Below are positions 8,647-17,172 of a stretch of 64,000 nucleotides of DNA, one piece after another. The stretch is from Candidatus Paceibacterota bacterium (GTDB taxonomy: Bacteria > Verrucomicrobiota > Verrucomicrobiia > Limisphaerales > UBA8199). The notes below the pieces were generated by a model that did no database searches, was not told the DNA's origin, and saw only the letters and a list, made by a program, of their open reading frames with translations. Location of the stretch: positions 48,979 to 112,978 of the forward strand of contig DAOTCE010000015.1 in assembly GCA_035452965.1 (NCBI GenBank), read 5' to 3'. Within the stretch, counting starts at the first letter, position 1. Each line of letters begins with the position of its first letter. A program made the position numbers and the translations under genes.

Positions 8647-10845
8647 ATGAAAGCCTGGAAGGACTTAGCGTGCAGCAACCGCCGGTTGGGGAAAATGCGG
8701 CTTTCCCGGATGATTGTCGTGGTGACAAGCTGGGGCATGCTGGCGGCGAACATGGCGCCGAAGGCTGGCGCCGCGCAGGGTTGGTGCAAGATCCCTTCAC
8801 TCGCGGCAGGGAAGGTCTTTCGCGCCGGAGCCAGCGCCACGGACGTCACGCCGACGAATTTGCCTGTCATTGTCAATGGCGGCTTCCTGACCCAAACCGC
8901 CGGCACGATTCACGACCGCTTGCATGTGCGTTGGCTGGTGCTGGATGATGGGCGAATGCGCGTGGCATTGGGTGTGTTGGACACGTGCCTGATTCCCGCG
9001 GAATTCGCAGACGCGGTAAAGGAGCGTGCGGAAAAGCTCACCGGAATCCCGGCAGACCGCATCATGCTCTCTGCTACGCACACTCACAGCGCTCCGTCGC
9101 TGATGCGATGCCTGGGCACCGAAGCTGACCCACACTACCCGGCGTTCCTGCTGCCCCGGATTGTGGCGGGCTTGCAACACGCGGCGGCCAATGTCGGCCC
9201 AGCCCGCGTCGGTTGGGCGGTCGCGTCGGCGCCGGACCACACGCACACGCGCATCTGGATTCGACGGCCTGACAAGATGCTGCCTGACCCATTTGGCGAC
9301 CTGACCGTCCGCGCCAACATGCATCCCGGTTACCAGAATCCGGACACTGTTGGAGTGTCGGGGCCTTCGGACCCGGCGTTGACCCTGCTGGCAGTGCAAT
9401 CACCCGAGGGCCGGCCTATTGCCGTTCTCGCGAACTATTCGATGCACTACTTCGGCGCGCCCGCCATCTCGCCGGATTACTACGGTGTGTTCGCGCGCAA
9501 GATTGGACCGCATATCGGCGCGGTGGACGCGGAGCGCGCCTTCGTCGGCATCATGTCGCAGGGCACCAGCGGCGACCAGCATTGGATGGATTACAGCCAG
9601 CCCAAGCGCGCGGTTGAGATAGACGCTTACGGCGGTGAATTGGCGCAGATTGCCGCCGACGCATACAGAACGATTACGTTCCACGATTGGGTTCCGCTAG
9701 CTATGCGCGAGAAGAAGCTGCGGCTCGGAACGCGACAGCCGGATGCGAAGCGACTGGCGTGGGCGAGCGACCTCGTCGAGAAGCTGAATGGGCGTCCGCC
9801 GCATTCGCTGCCGGAGGTGTATGCGGGAGAGCAACTCTGGCTGAAACAGAACCCCAGCCGCCCTGTGAGGCTCCAGGCCCTGCGGGTTGGCGAACTGGGC
9901 ATTGCCATCTGGCCGTGTGAGGTCTTCGCCATCACCGGGCTGAAGATCAAGGCCCAAAGCCCGCTCCAGCCGACGATGAACATCGAGTTGGCCAATGCTG
10001 AGGAGGGTTATGTGCCCCCGCCCGAACTGTATCCCTTGGGCGGCTACAACACCTGGCCCTGCCGCACCGCTGGGCTGGAAACGAACGCCGAACCCAGGAT
10101 GGTCGAAGCGTTGCTCAGTCTGCTCGAGAAAGTCAGCGGTCAGCCGCGCCGCAAGGTCGCCGCCTCGAATGGCGCTTACGCCCAGGCGGTGCTGGCAGAC
10201 AAACCCCTGGCGTATTGGCGATTCGAGGAATGGAGCGGCCCTATCGCGCTGAACTCCGCGGGAACGCGTCGGCACGCAACGTATGAGCCGGGCGTGGCGC
10301 GATGGTTGGAGGGACCGCAGTCACCGGCATTTTCCGGACCAGGCACCATGAACCGATGCCCGCATTTTGCCGGCGGCCGGCTGGTGGCAAACCTTAAGAA
10401 GCTTAGGGAAAGCTACACGTGCGAATTATGGTTTTGGAATGGCCTGCCTAACGACTTGCGCCCGGTCACTGGGCACTTATTCGGGCGCGGCGGGCAATCC
10501 CTCGCGCTCGGCGGCACGAACAGCACGCCCGGCACGCTGGTGTTCGGCCCACTGTCGGGCCGAACTGTGATCAAATCCAAGACGTGGAATCACGTGGCGC
10601 TGGTGCGGGATGGCTCACGCGTGGCGGTTTACCTGAACGGGAACCCTGCGCCGGAAATCACCGGAGCGGCCGCGCCCGAGAAATCGCCGGACATCTTCCT
10701 TGGCGGACGCGGCGACAAGGAGGCAACATTCGAGGGCCGCCTTGATGAGGTCGCCATCTACAATCGAGCGCTGTCGCCCCTGGAAATCCAACGTCACTAT
10801 CAAGTGGCCAACGCCCCCGCTGGCACAGTCGCGCTGAACCCGTAA
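8647..10845 (+). CDS. neutral ceramidase-like hydrolase with C-terminal LamG-type domain
   Basis: 732 residues. A signal-peptide-like N-terminus ends near GAAQG; a second in-frame ATG at 8695, preceded by GGGGA, gives a tidier signal and is an alternative start. Residues ~55-490 match the neutral/alkaline non-lysosomal ceramidase N-terminal-domain family: RAGASATDVTP, the zinc-site motif MLSATHTHSAPS, LANYSMHYFGAP and SQGTSGDQ. Known relatives are amidases on sphingolipid-like substrates, but many Verrucomicrobiota members sit in sugar-degradation clusters and may have other substrates. From ~500 the protein switches to a concanavalin-type LamG domain (LADKPLAYWRFEE ... AVYLNGNPAP ... GRLDEVAIYNRALSPLEI), typically carbohydrate-binding. 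It is followed by an oxidoreductase and an isomerase on the same strand. Confidence 0.85.
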   Translation: MKAWKDLACSNRRLGKMRLSRMIVVVTSWGMLAANMAPKAGAAQGWCKIPSLAAGKVFRAGASATDVTPTNLPVIVNGGFLTQTAGTIHDRLHVRWLVLDDGRMRVALGVLDTCLIPAEFADAVKERAEKLTGIPADRIMLSATHTHSAPSLMRCLGTEADPHYPAFLLPRIVAGLQHAAANVGPARVGWAVASAPDHTHTRIWIRRPDKMLPDPFGDLTVRANMHPGYQNPDTVGVSGPSDPALTLLAVQSPEGRPIAVLANYSMHYFGAPAISPDYYGVFARKIGPHIGAVDAERAFVGIMSQGTSGDQHWMDYSQPKRAVEIDAYGGELAQIAADAYRTITFHDWVPLAMREKKLRLGTRQPDAKRLAWASDLVEKLNGRPPHSLPEVYAGEQLWLKQNPSRPVRLQALRVGELGIAIWPCEVFAITGLKIKAQSPLQPTMNIELANAEEGYVPPPELYPLGGYNTWPCRTAGLETNAEPRMVEALLSLLEKVSGQPRRKVAASNGAYAQAVLADKPLAYWRFEEWSGPIALNSAGTRRHATYEPGVARWLEGPQSPAFSGPGTMNRCPHFAGGRLVANLKKLRESYTCELWFWNGLPNDLRPVTGHLFGRGGQSLALGGTNSTPGTLVFGPLSGRTVIKSKTWNHVALVRDGSRVAVYLNGNPAPEITGAAAPEKSPDIFLGGRGDKEATFEGRLDEVAIYNRALSPLEIQRHYQVANAPAGTVALNP

Positions 10846-10902
10846 GTCATTTACTGCATGAATCCCCACTGCAGTCTCCAAACCAAACAAGAAGCCTCAC
10901 CA

Positions 10903-12270
10903 ATGAATGCACCTATGAAGACCCAAATGAATCGTCGTGATTTCCTGAGAAGCTCCACCGCCGCCCTGGCGGCCATCAGCTTGCCAGCAATCATCCCCGC
11001 GTCGGCCTTCGGCGCCGGCAACAAGATCGCTCTGGGCTGCATCGGCGTCGGCGGGATGGGCACGGGGAACATGAAGAGCTTCCTGGCGCTCGAGGACTGT
11101 CGGGTCGTGGCCGTTTGCGACACCTACGAGGACCGCCGCCAGAAGGCCAAGAATCTGGCGGACACGCAGTATGGGGACAAAGGCTGCGCAATGCACGACG
11201 ACTACCGCGAGGTGATCGCGCGGAAGGACATTGACGCGGTGATGATCGCCGCGCAGGACCATTGGCACGCCCTGATCGCCACCGCCGCAGCCGCCGCGGG
11301 CAAGGACATGTATCTGGAGAAACCGATGGGCACATCAGTCGAGCAGAGCCAGAAGATTCTCCGGGCCGTTCGCAAGCATAAGCGCGTGTTCCAGGCCGGC
11401 ACGTGGCAGCGGTCGCAGGGCAAGTTCCGCCAGGCCTGCGCCCTGGTCCGCAACGGCTACATCGGCAGTCTGCGCGAAATGCAGGTTGGCGCGCCCGGCC
11501 CGCAATACCAGCCCAAGTATGCCGGCTCCCTTGAGCCGCAGCCGGTGCCCGCGGGTTTCAACTGGGAAATGTGGCGCGGGCCGGCGCCGGCCAATCCCTA
11601 CAATCCGGGCCGCGTCGCGTGGCCGGATTGGTATCTCATCTGGGACTATTGCGCCGGTTTCATCTGCAACTGGGGCGTGCATTACCTCGACATCGCCTAC
11701 TGGGGCTGCCCGGCGTTGGCGACGGAGCCGTGCGAACTCGAATGCCAGGGCGTCTATCGCAAGAAAGGCTTGACCGACAATATTGAGAGCTGGAATGCCA
11801 CCTTCACCCTCGCCAGCGGGGTGAAAATGGTCTTCACCGACGTTTCCACCGAGCAGGAGGAGAAGACCGGCACGCGGTTCATTGGCGACAAGGGCTGGGT
11901 GCATGTGAGTCGCGCCGGCATCCGGGCCGAACCGGAATCATTGCTGCAGGTCAGACCGAAGGCCGGCGAGACGCACCTCTATGAGGTGCCGGGAGAGGAT
12001 GTGACGATCGTCAGGAAGGAAGGTGGCGATCGGGCCGCCTTCAAGGAGCTTAACCACGGCCAGAACTTCCTGGATTGCGTCCGCAGCCGCAAGGACCCGA
12101 TCTCGAATGTTGAGGCGACGCATGTGGCATCCTATCTGGGCCTTATCGCGGAAATCGCGGCGCGGCTCCAGACGCGGTTGAAATGGGACCCTAAAAAGGA
12201 AAAGTTCATCGGCAATCGCGAGGCCAATCAGCGGCTAAGCCGGGCGCTGCACAACGGTTGGAAACTGTAA
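10903..12270 (+). CDS. Tat-exported Gfo/Idh/MocA family oxidoreductase
   Basis: About 455 residues from the ATG at 10903; an upstream in-frame ATG at 10858 adds 15 residues and cannot be excluded. The N-terminus is a twin-arginine signal (MNRRDFLRSSTAALAAISL ... ASAFGAG), so the folded, cofactor-loaded enzyme should be exported. The Rossmann motif follows (IALGCIGVGGMGTGN), then VVAVCDTYEDRR, the family EKPMG motif (YLEKPMGTSVEQS) and a catalytic-region WGVHYLDIAYWG. Such enzymes are NAD(P)-dependent and act on sugars, inositols or glycosides, sometimes cleaving glycosidic bonds by transient oxidation. Its sugar isomerase-like neighbour 91 bp downstream supports a sugar-catabolic role. The substrate is unknown. 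Confidence 0.9.
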   Translation: MNAPMKTQMNRRDFLRSSTAALAAISLPAIIPASAFGAGNKIALGCIGVGGMGTGNMKSFLALEDCRVVAVCDTYEDRRQKAKNLADTQYGDKGCAMHDDYREVIARKDIDAVMIAAQDHWHALIATAAAAAGKDMYLEKPMGTSVEQSQKILRAVRKHKRVFQAGTWQRSQGKFRQACALVRNGYIGSLREMQVGAPGPQYQPKYAGSLEPQPVPAGFNWEMWRGPAPANPYNPGRVAWPDWYLIWDYCAGFICNWGVHYLDIAYWGCPALATEPCELECQGVYRKKGLTDNIESWNATFTLASGVKMVFTDVSTEQEEKTGTRFIGDKGWVHVSRAGIRAEPESLLQVRPKAGETHLYEVPGEDVTIVRKEGGDRAAFKELNHGQNFLDCVRSRKDPISNVEATHVASYLGLIAEIAARLQTRLKWDPKKEKFIGNREANQRLSRALHNGWKL

Positions 12271-12361
12271 AGAATGAAGTGGCGCCAGCCAGACAAACCA
12301 CAGCGCGCCTCGGCGGGCTATGGCTGAGTGACCGGAAAACCAAAACAAAGGAATCAACAGC

Positions 12362-13189
12362 ATGAGCAAGATCTACATTGGACTGAATGCGGAATTCTCG
12401 CGCAGCTCGGACAAGCCATTCGAGTGGGCGGTCCAGAAGGCGGCGGAGATGGGATACAAGTATTTTGAGCCGATGGTACACCTGGGCCGGGAATTGATGA
12501 GCGAAGCGGGCTATTTTCACACCGTTTCCATGTTCGACGATCCCTGGCGCATCAGGGAGGCTTGCGACAAGGCGGGGCTGAAGATATCGGGCCTTCAATC
12601 GCACGGCCCGCTGGGCCGGCCCGACGTGCACGGCGAATACATCAAGCTCGCCATTCGGGTCGCGGCCGAAATCGGCGTGCCGGTCATCAACACCGACGAA
12701 GGGATCAAGGCCAAGTGGACCACCGAGGAAGAAGACTTCGTGCTGATCAAATACACGCTGCAAGAGGCGGCATTCATTGCCGAGCGGCGGGGCATCAAGA
12801 TCGGCATCGAGCCGCACGCGCAATACTCGCGCCATCCCGATGGCCTCGACCGCATCTACAACCTGGTCAAGTCGCCTGCCATCGGCATCAACTTCGACAC
12901 CGGGAATGTCTACCTGTGCGGGCACGATGTCTATGCGTGGCTGGAGCGCGTCGCTTCCCGGCTCGTTCATCTCCACGCCAAAGACATCTCCGTGGCGCAC
13001 TCGGACGCCGAGCGCGGCAAGGTGACGGGAACGCCCGTCGGCTGCGCCTGCGGGGAGGGAGTGCTCGACTGGGCACGGATCATCCGGATCGTTAAAGAGA
13101 AGTGTCCACGCGACATTGTGTTCTCGGTTGAGTGCGGCACGCCCGCGCAGGCGGCCAAGAGTCTCGATCACCTCTCGAAATTGGTGTAA
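12362..13189 (+). CDS. sugar phosphate isomerase/epimerase family (xylose isomerase-like TIM barrel)
   Basis: 275 residues with an AAGGA ribosome-binding site about 8 bp before the ATG. The AP-endonuclease-2/xylose-isomerase-like barrel is recognisable from GIEPHAQYSRHPDG (metal Glu and His), GINFDTGNVYLCGHD (metal Asp), RLVHLHAKDI (metal His), and a C-terminal FSVECGTP (metal Glu). There is no signal peptide, so it is cytosolic. It lies in the same direction after the Gfo/Idh/MocA gene, a pairing frequent in Planctomycetota and Verrucomicrobiota sugar loci in which the oxidoreductase makes a keto-sugar and the barrel enzyme isomerises it. The exact substrate cannot be determined. Confidence 0.85.
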   Translation: MSKIYIGLNAEFSRSSDKPFEWAVQKAAEMGYKYFEPMVHLGRELMSEAGYFHTVSMFDDPWRIREACDKAGLKISGLQSHGPLGRPDVHGEYIKLAIRVAAEIGVPVINTDEGIKAKWTTEEEDFVLIKYTLQEAAFIAERRGIKIGIEPHAQYSRHPDGLDRIYNLVKSPAIGINFDTGNVYLCGHDVYAWLERVASRLVHLHAKDISVAHSDAERGKVTGTPVGCACGEGVLDWARIIRIVKEKCPRDIVFSVECGTPAQAAKSLDHLSKLV

Positions 13190-13225
13190 GCCGGCGGGCG
13201 CAGGGAGTGGCGCTTGTGTCACTAC

Positions 13226-13377
13226 CGGTTTGACCTGTGTGTTTAGCGTAGCGCAGGCGTCCTCGCCTGCGGGCTCCGGCCGCATCTCGCCCTCGGTTTG
13301 CATCCGCGCACCGACATGGCGCGCCAAACCGCAGGCGGGGACGCCTGCGCTACGCTAAACACATACGGTTTGACCTG
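13226..13377. mobile_element. MITE-like inverted-repeat element between 12-bp direct repeats
   Basis: A 12-bp direct repeat, CGGTTTGACCTG, occurs at 13226-13237 and 13366-13377. Between its copies are inverted arms of 35 bp (13238-13272 and 13329-13363) matching at all but one position; the arm starts TGTGTTTAGCGTAGCGCAGG and each arm contains its own small palindrome (GCAGGCG/CGCCTGC). The 56-bp spacer encodes nothing obvious. Terminal inverted repeats inside direct repeats are the form of a small non-autonomous transposon, but no transposase is linked to it here. Confidence 0.65.
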
Positions 13378-13469
13378 CTGGTGCTGCCAGGCGCCAGAGT
13401 GACTGGTGGCACGTAATACGGCGGCTCTTTCTCGTTTACAGCGCCGCCGGTTTTCTGCACGGTGGCGGC

Positions 13470-15161
13470 ATGAAACGACTCGTTCTGCTCCTGCTTGCGT
13501 TCGTTTGCACCCCAACTTTCGCCTGGCGCCTGGCGGCAGCGCCGCCCAAAGCCACCGAGTTTCACCGCCTGTCGCTGGCGGAGTTCCGCGACAAGATGAT
13601 GGGCGGCTGGGCAGGCCAGATCGCCGGGGTTTGCTGGGGCGCGCCGACGGAGTTTAAATACAAGGACCAGATCATTCCTTTGGACCACGTGCCGGTTTGG
13701 AAGCCGTCGCTCATCAACAACGCGTTTGGACAGGACGACCTGTATGTCGAGATGACCTTCCTGCGCACGCTCGAGCAGTATGGCCTGAAGGTCTCCATCC
13801 GCCAGGCTGGCCTCGATTTCGCCAATAGCGGCTATCCGCTCTGGTGCGCAAACAAGGCCGGACGGGACAATCTTCGCGCCGGCATTGCTCCGCCCGATTC
13901 CGGCCACCCAAAGTTCAACAAGTGCCCGAACGACATTGATTACCAGATCGAGGCCGATTATTCGGGCCTGATCGCGCCGGGCTTGCCGCAGTTTGCCATC
14001 GAGATGGGCGAGAAGTTCGGGCGGCTGATGAATTACGGGGATGGCATGTATGCGGGGCAATTTGTCGGCGCGCTCTATGCCGCGGCCTTCTTCGAGAGCG
14101 ACCCGGTGAAGATCGTCGAGACGGCGCTGCAGGCCATTCCGGCGGAGAGTCAGTATGCCGAAATGGTCCGGGACCTCGTTGCGTGGTATCGTGCCGACCC
14201 GAACGATTGGGAGAAAGCCTGGCGGCTTTGCCAGAAGAAATACCGCGAGAACCCGGACTACCAGAAGGCGTCAAACGGGGGTATTGACTGCAAAATCAAC
14301 GGCGCCTACGTGTTGCTCGGCCTGCTTTGGGGCCAGCGCGACCCGGACCGCACGATCATCATCTCCATGCGGGGCGGCCAGGATTCCGACTGCAATCCGT
14401 CCAGTTCGGCTGGGGTGCTGTTCACCACGATGGGCTTTGCGAACCTGCCGGAACGATTCACGAAGGAGCTGAACCAGACCAACATCTTCAGCCACACGGT
14501 TTACAGTTTCCCGAAGCTCATTGCCGTTTGCGAGAGCCTCGCCCGGCAGGTCGTCAAGAGCGCCGGCGGCAAGGTCGCTCGCGAAAGAGGCGAGGAAGTC
14601 TTCTATATCCCCGCGCGGGCGCCGCAGCCGAGCAGACTGGAGCTGAGCTGGGCGCCCGGCCCGATTGCGAACAGCCGCTACACACCCGCCGAGATGTCAA
14701 AGATCAAGGTAGGCAACTCGCCCGCGCAGATGCACGCGGCGCTGGAGAAGTTCGCGCCTGGCTGGCAAATCACCAACTGCGGCCCCGACATGGACCCCGG
14801 TCTGCGCGCGGATTGGGGCGGCAAGAAGAATGTGCTGGTCACACATCCACTCGACGACCATACCGGCTGTGTCCTGAGCAAGAAGACCAAAGTGCCGGCG
14901 GGCAAGAAGGCCACGCTGCGACTGGTTGTCGGCCATGACCCTCAGGGCGACTTCGACCTCATTGTGCGGGCGGATGGCAGGGAACTTCTGCGCAAACCCG
15001 TATCCAAGGCCACTGCTACCAGCGACCCTTGGTTGGAGCAGGTGGTGGACATCTCCGGATTCGCCGGCCAGAAGGCGCCAAAGATCGAGCTGATCAATCA
15101 GCCCTCTGGATGGTCTTTTGAGGCGGCCTATTGGGCGGAGATTTCGGTTGTGACGGAGTAA
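13470..15161 (+). CDS. secreted ADP-ribosylglycohydrolase-family protein
   Basis: 563 residues with a clear signal peptide (MKRLVLLLLAFVCTPTFA). The ADP-ribosylglycohydrolase fold is indicated by KMMGGWAGQIAGVCWGAPTE at the start of the domain, NAFGQDDLYVEMTFL (in place of the T-D-D-T metal motif) and MRGGQDSDCNPSSSAGVL (in place of GGDTDT). Residues ~415-560 form a C-terminal beta-rich region (VLVTHPLDDHTGC, LRLVVGHDPQGDFDLIVRADG) like a carbohydrate-binding jelly-roll. Enzymes of this fold remove ADP-ribose from proteins, but secreted Verrucomicrobiota members occur with sugar-degradation genes, and a different glycan substrate is plausible. The metal motifs are altered but keep acidic residues. 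Confidence 0.75.
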   Translation: MKRLVLLLLAFVCTPTFAWRLAAAPPKATEFHRLSLAEFRDKMMGGWAGQIAGVCWGAPTEFKYKDQIIPLDHVPVWKPSLINNAFGQDDLYVEMTFLRTLEQYGLKVSIRQAGLDFANSGYPLWCANKAGRDNLRAGIAPPDSGHPKFNKCPNDIDYQIEADYSGLIAPGLPQFAIEMGEKFGRLMNYGDGMYAGQFVGALYAAAFFESDPVKIVETALQAIPAESQYAEMVRDLVAWYRADPNDWEKAWRLCQKKYRENPDYQKASNGGIDCKINGAYVLLGLLWGQRDPDRTIIISMRGGQDSDCNPSSSAGVLFTTMGFANLPERFTKELNQTNIFSHTVYSFPKLIAVCESLARQVVKSAGGKVARERGEEVFYIPARAPQPSRLELSWAPGPIANSRYTPAEMSKIKVGNSPAQMHAALEKFAPGWQITNCGPDMDPGLRADWGGKKNVLVTHPLDDHTGCVLSKKTKVPAGKKATLRLVVGHDPQGDFDLIVRADGRELLRKPVSKATATSDPWLEQVVDISGFAGQKAPKIELINQPSGWSFEAAYWAEISVVTE

Positions 15162-15179
15162 GGCGTCCGGCGGAAGGGA

Positions 15180-16712
15180 CTACTGCCTCGGGTTAAGGCG
15201 GAAGACGCGATTGATGGATGGCGGAATCTCGTCCGGGCGGTGCGTGACGTAAATAACCGTGGTGGCGCGGCTGCGAATAAGGCCGTCCACAGTGTTGACG
15301 AAGAAGCGCCGGTGCGCCGAATCAAGGCCCTGGCAGGGCTCATCCAGGATAAGCAGGCGGGGGCATTTCACCAGGGCGCGTGCGAGCAACACCATTCGCT
15401 GGAGGCCCGCCGACAGAGCGAAGAGCGGCTCCGAAGCGCATTCGAGCAGGTGAAACCGCACCAGCCAACGCCGGACAGCGGCGCGCTGACGCGAGGAGGG
15501 GCGCTCGAACAAGCCAATCGCGTCGTAGAGACCGGAGGCCACCACCTCGAAGCAGGTCACCGAATCGGTAAAGTGAAGGTGCAGCTCGGGCGAAACCCAG
15601 CCTATCGGCCTCCTGATCTCCCAGACAGACTCTCCCCGGCCACGCGGCTGGCCAAAGACGGTGATATCGTTGGCATAGACCTGCGGATTATCTCCGATAA
15701 TGAGACTGAGCAGAGTGGTCTTGCCCGATCCGTTGGGGCCAAGCAGCGCCCAACTTTCTCCGGCGCGGACGATCCAGTTGACGTCGTGTAAAACAGTGAT
15801 GTCTCCGTAGCGCACCGTGGCATTGCGGAGCCGGACCACCTCGGCGCCTGCGCGGGCAGGGGTAGATCTGGCGGGCCTATCCATTCCCTTGCGCAGCCCA
15901 GCTGTTTTAGACAGGCAAACAGGCCGCCTGCAATGGGGCAGCGATAGGATGTCCGCTCGCGAGCCGGCGGCGACAATCCGGCATTCGGCCACGCAAAGCA
16001 CGTGGGTCACCTGGCGCGGGAGGTCTTCGGGCCGCGTCGCAATGAGCAGTATCCGCAGAGGAGTCTCCATGAGCCTTTCCAGAACAACGTGGAAGCGGGC
16101 GCGGGTACCGGCGTCCAATCTGGCGAAGGCCTCATCCAGAATGAGCAGCCGCATGGGACGCGACAACCCTCGCGCCAATTGGACTCGCTGCCGTTCGCCG
16201 TTGGAGAGAGAAATGAGGCGGCGGTCCAGAAAGGGTCCGACCCGGAGCAGAGCGACGGCGCGACGCATCCGGCTTTCGAAGCGGGGGCGTGCGTGTAGAT
16301 GCTGTGCGGAGACCTCGAACGGATTGACCTCCATGACTCGCTCGTAAGACAGGAAATCGCGCACGCGCAAGGCGTTCTCGTCGTCGAGGCTGTTCCAGCG
16401 AGACTGGACAACGGCGTCGAGGTTTTCGGCCTTGCGGTGCTCGAAGGAGACGTGGCTGATGGCTTCCTCGGGCGCGAGTCCCGGCAGCGGCCTGAATTGG
16501 TAAAGCAGTTCCCCGCCCACCAGTGGCAAGCGGCCGCGCAAGGCTTCCGCCAGGAGAGATTTGCCCGACCCGTTGGCGCCCAGGATGGCCCAGTGCTCCG
16601 ACCGCCGGAAAATCCAGGTACTGTGCTCGAACACCAGCCGGTCCCCCAGGCGGAACGAAGCGTCCAACAAGGAGAGAAATGGCGGAGGGTGATGCGGCTT
16701 TGGTAAGGTCAT
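15180..16712 (-). CDS. double ABC ATPase, ModF-like
   Basis: About 510 residues from the ATG at 16712 (MTLPKPHHPPP). Longer starts at 16733 and 16778 would translate part of a repeat shared with 19612-19646 and are not preferred. There are two nucleotide-binding domains in tandem: Walker A GANGSGKS, signature LSNGERQRVQLARG and Walker B LLILDEAF in the first; GPNGSGKT, LSAGLQRMVLLARA and LLILDEPC in the second. There are no membrane segments. ModF-type proteins carry this arrangement and are linked to molybdate transport, but no permease, binding protein or molybdenum gene is in the window, so the transported substrate, or even a transport role, is unproven. It converges with the preceding plus-strand gene (18-bp gap). 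Confidence 0.8.
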   Translation of the reverse strand: MTLPKPHHPPPFLSLLDASFRLGDRLVFEHSTWIFRRSEHWAILGANGSGKSLLAEALRGRLPLVGGELLYQFRPLPGLAPEEAISHVSFEHRKAENLDAVVQSRWNSLDDENALRVRDFLSYERVMEVNPFEVSAQHLHARPRFESRMRRAVALLRVGPFLDRRLISLSNGERQRVQLARGLSRPMRLLILDEAFARLDAGTRARFHVVLERLMETPLRILLIATRPEDLPRQVTHVLCVAECRIVAAGSRADILSLPHCRRPVCLSKTAGLRKGMDRPARSTPARAGAEVVRLRNATVRYGDITVLHDVNWIVRAGESWALLGPNGSGKTTLLSLIIGDNPQVYANDITVFGQPRGRGESVWEIRRPIGWVSPELHLHFTDSVTCFEVVASGLYDAIGLFERPSSRQRAAVRRWLVRFHLLECASEPLFALSAGLQRMVLLARALVKCPRLLILDEPCQGLDSAHRRFFVNTVDGLIRSRATTVIYVTHRPDEIPPSINRVFRLNPRQ

Positions 16713-16740
16713 GCAGAAACTCGTCCGGGGCATGCTGTCC

Positions 16741-16775
16741 GAAGCGGCAGCCGTCTCCAAATAGAAAAGACTCCT
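16741..16775. repeat. 35-bp dispersed repeat, copy 1
   Basis: It matches 19612-19646 at 32 of 35 positions (both begin GAAGCGGCAGC and end ACTCCT, with CTCCAAATAGAAAA in the middle). It lies just upstream of the ModF-like gene on the minus strand. Confidence 0.65.
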
Positions 16776-16897
16776 CATCCATCGGTGTGCACGGTGTTAG
16801 GAGTTCTTTGAGCGACGCGGCGGCGAAACCGCATTGGGCTGCCTGTGGGGTGAACACCCCATAGCGGAAATTCCGGTCTGGTCTAGAATTCACGCTT

Positions 16898-17086
16898 ATG
16901 AGAGCCTTCCTAAGGAGAAAGAGGATAGGAGTGTATTACCGTGGCTCGGGTAGGGCTTACGGCGGTCTTGGGCAGGCGCTGCATTTCCCGAGCGTTTCGG
17001 CGGCCGCCCGGCTCGCCCTCATTGAGGGTCTGGCCGACGTGGAGATAGTCTTGCGTTGCGATTACCTCACCCGCACAGCGGGCTGA
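16898..17086 (+). CDS. small conserved-looking protein of unknown function
   Basis: A 62-residue open frame starting MRAFLRRKRIGVYYRGSGRA. It has the composition of a real small globular protein: an aromatic/basic start, then an Ala/Leu helix (SVSAAARLALIEGL) and a strand (VEIVLRCDYL). It has no signal or membrane segment. The RBS is not strong, though AAGGAGAAAG occurs just inside the frame. It stands alone between the minus-strand ModF-like gene and the GloVer protein. I do not know the family; it could still be a chance open frame. Confidence 0.45.
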   Translation: MRAFLRRKRIGVYYRGSGRAYGGLGQALHFPSVSAAARLALIEGLADVEIVLRCDYLTRTAG

Positions 17087-17172
17087 GTGTGCGCGGCGCG
17101 CAAGAGTAGATCATTAACGTTCCAGGAGGATTCGCCCCCGAAATCCGCATGAATGACTGAAAGGCATTATTT

